Assembly: GCA_020796225.1 (NCBI GenBank)
Contig: CM036759.1
Span: 2,068,782-2,132,781 of the forward strand
From: Arion vulgaris
Taxonomy: Eukaryota; Mollusca; Gastropoda; Stylommatophora; Arionidae
Direction of reading: 5' to 3'
Length of the DNA: 64,000 nt
Shown: positions 34,701 to 43,953 of the stretch, piece by piece
Position numbering within the stretch: position 1 is the stretch's first letter
How the letters are laid out: each line of letters starts with the position of its first letter
The notes under the pieces: generated by a model
Told to the model about the DNA's origin: nothing
Database searches by the model: none
Seen by the model: the letters and a program-made list of their open reading frames with translations, nothing else
Translations under genes and position numbers: made by a program

Positions 34701-37700
34701 TAGACATGTGCCTGTTGTAGGAGTCTCAATGGCGAGGTTGTAGGAGTCTCAATGGCGAGGTTGAGGAGTCTCAATGGCGAGGTTGTAGGAGTCTCAATGG
34801 CGAGGTTGTAGGAGTCTCAATGGCGAGGTGGTAGGAGTCTCAATGGCGAGGTGGTAGGAGTCTCAATGGCGAGGTTGTAGGAGTCTCAATGGCGAGGTTG
34901 TAGGAGTCTCAATGGCGAGGTTGTAGGAGTCTCAATGGCGAGGTTGTAGGAGTCTCAATGGCGAGGTTGTAGGAGTCTCAATGGCGAGGTTGTAAGAGTC
35001 TCAATGGCGAGGTTGTAGGAGTCTCAATGGCGAGGTTGTAGGAGTCTCAATGGCGAGGTTGTAGGAGTCTCAATGGCGAGGTTGTAGGAGTCTCAATGGC
35101 GAGGTTGTAGGAGTCTCAATGGCGAGGTGGTTTAGACATGTGCCTGTTGTAGGAGTCTCAATGGCGAGGTTGTAGGAGTCACAATGGCGAGGTTGTAGGA
35201 GTCTCAATGGCGAGGTTGAGGAGTCTCAATGGCGAGGTGGTTTAGACATGTGCCTGTTGTAGGAGTCTCAATGGCGAGGTTGTAGGAGTCTCAATGGCGA
35301 GGTTGTAGGAGTCTCAATGGCGAGGTTGTAAGAGTCTCAATGGTGAGGTTGTAGGAGTCTCAATGGCGAGGTTGTAGGAGTCTCAATGGCGAGGTTGTAG
35401 GAGTCTCAATGGCGAGCTTGTAGGAGTCTCAATGGTGAGGTTGTAGGAGTCTCAATGGCGAGGTTGTAGGAGTCTCAATGGCGAGGTTGTAGGAGTCTCA
35501 ATGGCGAGGTTGTAGGAGTCTCAATGGCGAGGTTGTAGGAGTCTCAATGGCGAGGTTGTAGGAGTCTCAATGGCGAGGTTGTAGGAGTCTCAATGGCGAG
35601 GTGGTTTAGACATGTGCCTGTTGTAGGAGTCTCAATGGCGAGGTTGTAGGAGTCTCAATGCGAGGTTGTAGGAGTCTCAATGGTGAGGTTGTAGGAGTCT
35701 CAATGGCGAGGTTGTAGGAGTCTCAATGGCGAGGTTGTAGGAGTCTCAATGGCGAGGTTGTAAGAGTCTCAATGGCGAGGTTGTAGGAGTCTCAATGGCG
35801 AGGTTGTAGGAGTCTCAATGGCGAGGTTGTAGGAGTCTCAATGGCGAGGTTGTAGGAGTCTCAATGGCGAGGTTGTAGGAGTCTCAATGGCGAGGTGGTT
35901 TAGACATGTGCCTGTTGTAGGAGTCTCAATGGCGAGGTTGTAGGAGTCACAATGGCGAGGTTGTAGGAGTCTCAATGGCGAGGTTGAGGAGTCTCAATGG
36001 CGAGGTGGTTTAGACATGTGCCTGTTGTAGGAGTCTCAATGGCGAGGTTGTAGGAGTCTCAATGGCGAGGTTGTAGGAGTCTCAATGGCGAGGTTGTAAG
36101 AGTCTCAATGGTGAGGTTGTAGGAGTCTCAATGGCGAGGTTGTAGGAGTCTCAATGGCGAGGTTGTAGGAGTCTCAATGGCGAGCTTGTAGGAGTCTCAA
36201 TGGTGAGGTTGTAGGAGTCTCAATGGCGAGGTTGTAGGAGTCTCAATGGCGAGGTTGTAGGAGTCTCAATGGCGAGGTTGTAGGAGTCTCAATGGCGAGG
36301 TTGTAGGAGTCTCAATGGCGAGGTTGTAGGAGTCTCAATGGCGAGGTTGTAGGAGTCTCAATGGCGAGGTGGTTTAGACATGTGCCTGTTGTAGGAGTCT
36401 CAATGGCTAGGTTGTAGGAGTCTCAATGGCTAGGTTGTAGGAGTCTCAATGGCGAGGTTGTAAGAGTCTCAATGGTGAGGTTGTAGGAGTCTCAATGGCG
36501 AGGTTGTAGGAGTCTCAATGGCGAGGTTGTAGGAGTCTCAATGGCGAGCTTGTAGGAGTCTCAATGGTGAGGTTGTAGGAGTCTCAATGGCGAGGTTGTA
36601 GGAGTCTCAATGGCGAGGTTGTAGGAGTCTCAATGGCGAGGTTGTAGGAGTCTCAATGGCGAGGTTGTAGGAGTCTCAATGGCGAGGTTGTAGGAGTCTC
36701 AATGGCGAGGTTGTAGGAGTCTCAATGGCGAGGTGGTTTAGACATGTGCCTGTTGTAGGAGTCTCAATGGCGAGGTTGTAGGAGTCTCAATGGCGAGTTG
36801 TAGGAGTCTCAATGGTGAGGTTGTAGGAGTCTCAATGGCGAGGTTGTAGGAGTCTCAATGGCGAGGTTGTAGGAGTCTCAATGGCGAGGTTGTAAGAGTC
36901 TCAATGGCGAGGTTGTAGGAGTCTCAATGGCGAGGTTGTAGGAGTCTCAATGGCGAGGTTGAGGAGTCTCAATGGCGAGGTTGTAGGAGTCTCAATGGCG
37001 AGGTTGTAGGAGTCTCAATGGCGAGGTGGTTTAGACATGTGCCTGTTGTAGGAGTCTCAATGGCGAGGTTGTAGGAGTCACAATGGCGAGGTTGTAGGAG
37101 TCTCAATGGCGAGGTTGAGGAGTCTCAATGGCGAGGTGGTTTAGACATGTGCCTGTTGTAGGAGTCTCAATGGCGAGGTTGTAGGAGTCTCAATGGCGAG
37201 GTTGTAGGAGTCTCAATGGCGAGGTTGTAAGAGTCTCAATGGTGAGGTTGTAGGAGTCTCAATGGCGAGGTTGTAGGAGTCTCAATGGCGAGGTTGTAGG
37301 AGTCTCAATGGCGAGCTTGTAGGAGTCTCAATGGTGAGGTTGTAGGAGTCTCAATGGCGAGGTTGTAGGAGTCTCAATGGCGAGGTTGTAGGAGTCTCAA
37401 TGGCGAGGTTGTAGGAGTCTCAATGGCGAGGTTGTAGGAGTCTCAATGGCGAGGTTGTAGGAGTCTCAATGGCGAGGTTGTAGGAGTCTCAATGGCGAGG
37501 TGGTTTAGACATGTGCCTGTTGTAGGAGTCTCAATGGCGAGGTTGTAGGAGTCTCAATGGCGAGGTTGTAGGAGTCTCAATGGTGAGGTTGTAGGAGTCT
37601 CAATGGCGAGGTTGTAGGAGTCTCAATGGTGAGGTTGTAGGAGTCTCAATGGCGAGGTTGTAGGAGTCTCAATGGCGAGGTTGAGGAGTCTCAATGGCGA

Positions 37701-40700
37701 GCTTGTAGGAGTCTCAATGGTGAGGTTGTAGGAGTCTCAATGGCGAGGTTGTAGGAGTCTCAATGGCGAGGTGGTTTAGACATGTGCCTGTTGTAGGAGT
37801 CTCAATGGCGAGGTTGTAGGAGTCTCAATGGCGAGGTGGTTTAGACATGTGCCTGTTGTAGGAGTCTCAATGGCGAGGTTGTAGGAGTCTCAATGGTGAG
37901 GTTGTAGGAGTCTCAATGGCGAGGTGGTAGGAGTCTCAATGGCGAGGTGGTAGGAGTCTCAATGGCGAGGTTGTAGGAGTCTCAATGGCGAGGTTGTAGT
38001 AGTCTCAATGGCGAGGTTGTAGGAGTCTCAATGGTGAGGTTGTAGGAGTCTCAATGACGAGGTTGTAGGAGTCTCAATGGTGAGGTTGTAGGAGTCTCAA
38101 TGGCGAGGTTGTAGGAGTCTCAATGGTGAGGTTGTAGGAGTCTCAATGGCGAGGTGGTAGGAGTCTCAATGGCGAGGTTGTAGGAGTCTCAATGGCGAGG
38201 TTGTAGGAGTCTCAATGGCGAGGTTGTAAGAGTCTCAATGACGAGGTTGTAGGAGTCTCAATGGCGAGGTTGTAGGAGTCTCAATGGCGAGGTGGTAGGA
38301 GTCTCAATGGCGAGGTTGTAGGAGTCTCAATGGCAAGGTTGTAGGAGTCTCAATGGCGAGGTTGTAGGAGTCTCAATGGCGAGGTGGTTTAGACATGTGC
38401 CTGTTGTTCTGAAGGTTGTGGGTACAAATCCAAACCGAGTCACATGTACAATTTTTTCATGAGATCCCTAGGATTGTTGTTGGAGTTCATGGCTTGGACT
38501 TGGAGTTCATGCAATGCTCTCTGTATTACTGCAGGCAGGGATGGAGCCATATGAGGGAACCCGATGCAATGTAGTCAATCCTTCGCCCTTAGACCATTAT
38601 TGCTCCTTTTTTCAGGAGGTTAGATTAAAAAGTGTTTCAATTGCATATCCATTATAACACTAAAGATGGACTAACTACAGCAAACTGAATCAACATCAAT
38701 ACACTTGAATTATATTATTACACAACACATAAATGTTTCATTCTCAACAGTAAGAACGAAACTATTTATAGAAACAATTGGTTCATATTTATTTTACTAC
38801 TAGCTAATTAACCGGCTTCCAGGGATGAAAGTTGTTATTAATCCTTGATGAGGAATTGGGTAAGCCTTTCCAAAAGATGTCACCTAATAGCATGAATTGT
38901 ATTTTCTGATATTTTTTAAAGCGTTCGACGCGTAGATAGGCACAAGTTGTGGAAAATACTAACAACCTATGGGGTTAATGAACACCTAATCAACCTTTGC
39001 AAGAACATTTATACTGACAGCCAATTTACGATTAGAACAAATACAGGATTATCAGAAAAGTTTCACGTAGGGTCAGGAGTAAGACAGGTTACGTACTATC
39101 CCGCTGCTATTCATCATACATTGACCACATTTGTAAAATAGCTAACACCAGCGAAGGAAACAACCTCGGAGAACTCTTAAATGAATTTCTTTTGCAGACG
39201 ATCAGGCAATCATATCAACAACAGAAGAACAGCTACAACAACACATCAACAGACTCCAGTTAGCATGTAACGAATACAACATGAGAATTAACATCGACAA
39301 AACAGAAGTAATGACATTCGCCAGAGAGGAAAACACTACCAACATCTCCATCGATAATCATCTACTAAATCAAGTAAAAGATTTCACATACCTGGGAGCA
39401 TTTTTTCAGCAAATGGAAGAATAACTAATGAAATTCAACACAGATGCAACAAAGCAAATCAAATGATAGGGCAAATGGCGCCAATTTTAAGATGCAAACA
39501 CGTCACCATGAACAAAAAAAGAGCAATGTTCAACACAATCTTTCTCCCCACATTATGTTACCAGTGCCAAACCTGGACGCTGACAACAAAGCGATAGAAG
39601 AAAACTAGTCACAACAGAGATGAAGTGTCTACGCAGAATGCTGGGTGTAACAAGAAGAGACCGGTTGAGAAATGAAGACATCAGGAAAAAGTGGGTACAA
39701 CATCAGTACTAGACTTCATCAAGAAACAACAAATTAAATGGTTCGGTCACGTAAGCAGATTACCATCAGACAGTGCACCCCAAAGAGCAATGCTGCTCCG
39801 ATACAATGGGTACAAAGCAAAAGGCCGCACGCAAAGATGGACCTCAGAGATAACAGAGGGACGAAAGAGACTATCTACGAAGCGCATACTAGGGCCCGTT
39901 TTAGAAATCTCTTCCTGACCTGACGCTGTGAGGCATACAGGATTCGAGAAAGAAGAAGAAGATATTTTTTAAAGAAGTGGTTTGAATCGGCTATGTCGTC
40001 GTTAAACAATTTTAACAGTTCGAGTGGTTCTTGTAATGCTTCACGTCTAATCAAAGTAGCGTCTTCGCATTCTTCCTAATTATTTTAAAATTTCTATAGC
40101 ATAGTTTGAAACAGAAATGTGAAGTTGTAATGACATGAAAATTATACATTTTGCGCAAATCAACGCAATTGATGGTGTATATTTGTAAATAAGATCGGCA
40201 TTAGAAAGATTAAAAAAGATTGCGTGCTTATTATACGATGCAAGTACCTCTGAAGATGGCAAAGGATATGAAAATTATACGCAACTGATGGGTTTTGTGT
40301 GTTTTTAAAAATAAGGTCCCCAATGATTGAAAATATCATTAGATTTATATGCCAGTGGTAATGTGGTGACACGTTAAGGGACGCAATCCATGCCTATGTT
40401 GTGGAGGCCATCTGGCAAATTTTGGATTATATCCCTTCCCTTCACCGTGTGTCTGGATGTAACAAATATGGCAGATTGAATTGTCGGAACAATATCAAGA
40501 ATTCAATTTTTTTTATTTTTAAAGCGAATATTGATCCGATTTTGAAACTGTTTCTTTAGCTGATCTAAATTTAGCCCAAAAATATTTGTACGAAATATGG
40601 TGAATATTGGATGTAAACTGAGGCCATGTATAGGTGGACACACATCTGGATTTTCAGCTTTATAGTATAAGAAGATAGGGTAAGAAAAACAAAGCATGAA

Positions 40701-43255
40701 TATAGCAATTTAAAAAACCTGAAACTATGCACCAACTACAGAACTATTGCCATTATAAGTCATGTCAGAAAAATCGTATTAAGAATCATCATGAAGAGGA
40801 TGGAACAAAAATTAGAAGACGAAATACACAAAACACAATCAGGTTTCAGAAGAGGTAGAGGCACTAGAGACCATATTTGTAGCATGAGACTCATTATCGA
40901 GAAAGGCAGAGAATACAACATAGACCTGCATGCATGCTTCATAGACTGCATGAAGGCTTTCGACCATATACAACACCAGAAAATGTGGAACATCATGAAA
41001 GACATGCATTTTCCAACACACATAATACAGCTCATAGAATCTCTATACCACGAACAACTATGTGAATTACGACCCTCTCACTATAGGCAGCAAATCCATA
41101 CCAGAGCTTAGATATGCAGACGATACAGTATTATTATCCACCAGCAAAGAGGGTTTGGAAAACCTAATCATGATAACCAAGAAACATAGTGAAGACCAAC
41201 ATCTATATTTGAATACACAAAATGCCAGAGTGGTTACCAGGGCCCAAATTGGGGTGTAAAGAATAGAACGACTGTTCACTGCCACGCATGTTGTAAGAGG
41301 CGACTAAGGAGGTTGGGCGTGGGACTAGCTACCCTCACACCGTAAAAAACACTAGATGGCTACAGATTAGAGAGCGAACCGAGTAAACGCTGGTTGATAC
41401 CGGACACATCACCGGAAGATAAGCATCAGGACTGCAAATGGTGCTGAAGATGTGACGTAAAACACACCAATGCTAAGGCTGCATGAATCAGATTTCCACA
41501 TGAATAGAATTTATGGGAGATCTGGTACATTGGTCTGGGCTGTGACTAGAGAGAGAATACACCAAAAAACAAAAATAATGTCAACTGAAAAAGCAAAAGG
41601 CTAACCTAACATCCAAAAAAACATTGAAGAACTCCAATGTATAGAGAGCTACGAATATCTGGGCTCAATAGTTAACAATAACGGTGACTGCATCAAAGAG
41701 ATCTCAAGAAGATTGGCAATAGCAATCAAGAAGTTAAACACAATGAAAGAACATGTGGTAAAGCACCAGCAAAATATTAAAATTATTGAGAACATGCATT
41801 TTTCCAGTGGCTACTTATGGTTGTGAATCATGGACCATTACACAAAAACAAGAACGAAAATCCAGTCCTTCGAAACTAAATGCAACAGAAAGATCATACG
41901 AATACCATGGACAGAAAAAAGAAAGAACACTGATGTCCTGAAAGAACTGAATGTTAAAGACAATTGGCTGATAAACAACATACTATACAGAAAAATTAGA
42001 TACTTTGGTCACATCAAGCGTCATGATGGCCTGGAGAGAACAACATTAGAGGGCAGGGTCCCAGGACGCAAAGGCAGACCAAGAAGAAGATGGCAATAAG
42101 ATATTAAAAATACCATAAATATAACCATCAACGAAGTGGGTGAACTGACTAGAGACAGAGTGAATTTCAGATGCGCTGCAGAGAGCAACGTCCTATAAAG
42201 GATACGCACCTTGATGATGATAGGGTTAAAAAAAGCATGAATAAATTAGACAGCACATTCTTCTTCTTCTTCTTCTTTCTCAAATCCTGTATGCCTCACA
42301 GCGTCAGGTCAGGAAGAGATTTCTAAACGGGCCCTAGTATGCGCTTCGTAGATAGTCTCTTTCGTCGCCTCTGTTATCTCTGAGGTCCATCTTTTGCGTG
42401 GCCGGCCTTTTGCTTTGTACCCATTGTATCGAGCAGCATTGCTCTTTGGGGTGCACTGTCTGGTGGTAATCTGCTTACGTGGCGAACCATTTAATTTGTT
42501 GTTTCTTGATGAAGTCTAGTACTGATGTTGTACCCACTTTTTCCTGATGTCTTCATTTCTCAACCGGTCTCTTCTTGTTACACCCAGCATTCTCGTAGAC
42601 ACTTCATCTCTGTTGTGACTAGTTTTCTTCTATATGAAGAAAGTACATTAACTTGTTCAAACACCAACTAGTGTTTAATTACAGACATCAGCCAATATAA
42701 CCAAGTTAATTTAGGATACTAAACATGTAGCCTTGGGGCTTTCAGCTGGTTACATCTTAACATTCAAATGATTCTCTACCCTTTAATTATTATTGGTTGT
42801 GGGAATTAAAAATATGAATACTGGCAGTTTAAATTAGGCTTATTTGCAGGCATTTTATACCCTCCTCCTCCCGGTTTTCACCAAGAAAGATATAAATTAC
42901 TTGTAGATCTGCTGGTGAGTGTGACGTCATTAAATTTTACATAATACAATGATTATACTTGTTTTACGTCGATGACCGCTCATTTGTCACCTGTGGAGCA
43001 AGATAATCCTCTTGGATAATCAAATACTTTAAAAGCATTGTGAACACATGAAATAATTAAAAGAAAAGGGTTTGACGCTTTTGTTGGCTCAAACACGTAT
43101 TTATTTTACTGATGTTAATTTTTAAGTAACAACATACCGTAGGCTGACTGGATACTGGTCTGTTGACACACTCCGTTACTGATTTTTTTCTCCTGCAGGT
43201 TCGTTTTTAATTGGAGGCTTGAATGGTCTCCAAATGGGTTACCGCGCTTCGGCAT
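28691..43255 (-). CDS. SIVA1: SIVA1-like apoptosis regulator
   Basis: Small cysteine-rich adaptor. In vertebrates it binds the CD27 cytoplasmic tail and other partners and promotes apoptosis; the C-terminal half binds zinc. Three coding exons join in phase: 43138-43255, 29128-29266 and 28691-28742, giving 102 residues. The N-terminus is MPKRGNPFGDHSSLQLK then NGVC, like vertebrate MPKRSCPF...LQLK...GVC. The C-terminal half has 14 cysteines, including ACHNCRQSLQSRDVLKC, CCNCVKQCGGCHLHICHLC and TCLNC, in the order seen in SIVA. The exon corresponding to human exon 2 was not found. The visible exons join directly in phase 1, giving a SIVA2-like short protein. The roughly 14-kb first intron contains LINEs and a 7.4-kb minisatellite. 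The start lies 424 bp from the divergent GON7 start. Confidence 0.85.
29128..29266 (-). CDS. SIVA1: SIVA1 zinc-binding exon
   Basis: Acceptor GTGTTTCAG/CT, 139 nt, donor ACAAA/GTAAGC, phase 2. Twelve cysteines: CHNC, KCQCC, CCNC, CGGCH and CHLC pairs. These align with the human SIVA cysteine-rich region (CSSC...CGQC...CGQC...CWGC...CTLC). Confidence 0.88.
29405..30110 (+). mobile_element. LINE R-b, RNase H region, with an L-c end fragment inside
   Basis: DVVIYTNGS (first RNase H block) is interrupted at about 29447-29487 by 40 bp of L-c 3' terminus. It continues WAFSALSG-like, NERADRLAG, CNDILNALRDSF and RLINQH, and ends with a HLWTC motif. It lies in SIVA1 intron 1, on the opposite strand. 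Confidence 0.75.
30285..30640 (+). mobile_element. LINE L-a 3' end, 5'-truncated
   Basis: ACGAATACCATGGACAGAAA start, VLKELNVKDDWLINNMLYRK, then the GRRDRPRRRWLQDIKETM frame and a GATGATGA end. Nearly identical to the end of the copy at 40.7-42.2 kb. Confidence 0.85.
30743..30985. repeat. Minisatellite, 45-bp unit
   Basis: Five copies of AAGATCACTGAAAAATATCT plus CATTTGCTCCACATTGGATG. 45 is a multiple of 3, so frames on both strands stay open; not a gene. It runs straight into the giant array. Confidence 0.93.
30986..38407 (+). repeat. Giant minisatellite, 23/42-bp units, derived from SINE-1 head
   Basis: About 7.4 kb of GTAGGAGTCTCAATGGC + GAGGTT (23 bp) and a 42-bp form carrying GAGGTGGTTTAGACATGTGC CTGTT. 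The last 42-bp unit continues at 38390-38430 into the B-box region and body of a SINE-1 copy. The 42-bp form is the SINE-1 head (compare ATGGCTAAGTGGTTAAGACATTTGCCTG split across 21369-21396). Spacings between 42-bp units are quantised, about 364, 294 and 110 bp, equal to 42 plus 14, 11 or 3 units. It lies entirely within SIVA1 intron 1. Confidence 0.95.
38408..38615 (+). mobile_element. SINE-1 body at the end of the giant array
   Basis: GAAGGTTGTGGGTACAAATCC (B-box position), CACATGTACAATTTTTTCAT, GAGATCCCTAGGATTGTTGT and CCCGATGCAATGTAGTCAAT match other SINE-1 copies. Its 5' head is the terminal unit of the array. Confidence 0.88.
38890..39965 (+). mobile_element. LINE L-b, RT to 3' end
   Basis: Across frames: ILTTYGVNEHLINLCKNIY, TIRTNTGLSEKFHVGSGVRQ, a FADDQAIISTTEEQLQQHIN block, MRINIDKTEVMTFAREEN, KKQQIKWFGHVSRLPSDSAP and GRTQRWTSEIT, ending in AAGAAGAAG. 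The FADD catalytic box is present. Frameshifts at about 39095, 39190 and 39410 make it inactive. Confidence 0.88.
39970..40695. other. SIVA1 intron sequence, nothing assigned
   Basis: A 64-codon minus frame at 40503-40697 (ENPDVCPPIHGLSLHPIFTI) is not recognised. Short duplications (GATGGTGTATATTTGTAAATAAGAT-like) at about 40170 and 40290 suggest an old repeat. Confidence 0.3.
40700..42235 (+). mobile_element. LINE L-a, RT to 3' end, with nested SINE
   Basis: NYRTIAIISHVRKIVLRIIM, KTQSGFRRGRGTRDHICSMR, HACFIDCMKAFDHIQHQKMW and RYADDTVLLSTSKEGLENL are RT motifs in order, including the ADD box. After the SINE insertion come ESYEYLGSIVNNNGD, SFETKCNRKIIRIPWTEK and RYFGHIKRHDGLERTTLEG. It ends GATGATGATAGG. 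Frameshifts inactivate it. Confidence 0.9.
41225..41570 (+). mobile_element. SINE-2-headed insertion with a different tail
   Basis: The head (GAGTGGTTACCAGGGCCCAA; CATGTTGTAAGAGGCGACTA) is SINE-2. The rest (AGTAAACGCTGGTTGATACC; CACACCAATGCTAAGGCTGC; GAGAGAGAATAC) is the tail of the insertion at 15284-15971. Imperfect duplication AATACACAAAA flanks it. Confidence 0.8.
42255..42640 (-). mobile_element. LINE L-b 3' end
   Basis: Antisense copy of 39590-39965, starting with TTCTTCTTCTTCTTTCTC and ending at the CATCTCTGTTGTGACTAG segment. It is opposite in orientation to L-a 20 bp away. Confidence 0.85.
42641..43137. other. SIVA1 intron 1, promoter-proximal part
   Basis: No repeats recognised and no exon corresponding to human SIVA exon 2 found on the minus strand. 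Confidence 0.4.
43138..43255 (-). CDS. SIVA1: SIVA1 exon 1, residues 1-39
   Basis: ATG at 43255-43253 in good context (A at -3). Reads MPKRGNPFGDHSSLQLK, then ISNGVC and SIQSAY. Donor TACG/GTATGT at 43137, phase 1. It ends where human exon 1 ends, just before the VFEKTKRLL segment. Confidence 0.87.
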
Positions 43256-43679
43256 GTTTTGTCTAGTGTTGTTTGTCAAATTGTTTCCCTCCCCTAATAT
43301 GATTCTACTACTGACTCTACTGTGAGTCTACTAAGTCTAACTCAAAGTGAAATCATAGTCATAGTAGTACTAAGTAGTAAGTACTGACTAGCTCAAAAAA
43401 GTCTACCGGGCCGGTCTTAGTTTAATTCGAGTTCGACTTGGGTTCATGGATCTACGATCTGTTATGTAAACAGACCATATTCCAATGAATATTCTTACTG
43501 AACTCAGGTCTGAACACTAATAGGACATGTGCGCAATGACTAGTATAACTTTGGTAATCCTCCTGGATAAAAAAACTGATCTAAGTCAGCGTCGGCTAAA
43601 TACAAATCAACGCGGAAATGAAACTTCGGTAAACAAACCAAGGGAGACTACTATCATCGACTTTTTCAAACCGAGCAAG
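43256..43679. promoter_or_regulatory. Putative bidirectional promoter between SIVA1 and GON7
   Basis: 424 bp separate two divergent start codons, with no repeat relic recognised inside. It contains a CCAAT at about 43482 and a TGTGCGCA (half NRF-1-like) near 43528. No TATA box is placed convincingly for either gene. It is assigned by geometry; promoter activity is inferred. Confidence 0.6.
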
Positions 43680-43953
43680 ATGGCAACCACCACTGCAAGT
43701 CTGACTATTAATTTTAAAGATGGATCGTCGCGTACGATTTCTCATCCTGTTTGCCAACATAATGACACTGTTCGATACGATCAACTACAAACGTCTTTAA
43801 GTTATATACAAAAGGAAAGCAACAGCATTTTAACAACTCTTATAAATCAAGAAACGGCCAATAAGAGCAATGCAGTTTCTCGTGTTGACAACTTGAACAC
43901 CACTGTTGTTGTTAGCAGGTCTATTGACGAATTGGAAACGGACAGTAGCACTG
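43680..43953 (+). CDS. GON7: GON7 exon 1
   Basis: Begins AAGATGGCA and codes MATTTASLTINFKDGSS, then the DQLQTSLSYIQKESNSIL helix and DELETDSST. Donor CTG/GTAAAT at 43954 leaves one base, matching the phase required by exon 2. Confidence 0.8.

Noticed and set aside
30986..38407. CRISPR-like array or centromeric satellite
   Set aside because: Units are contiguous without unique spacers, the locus is an intron of a eukaryotic gene, and the unit traces to a SINE head.
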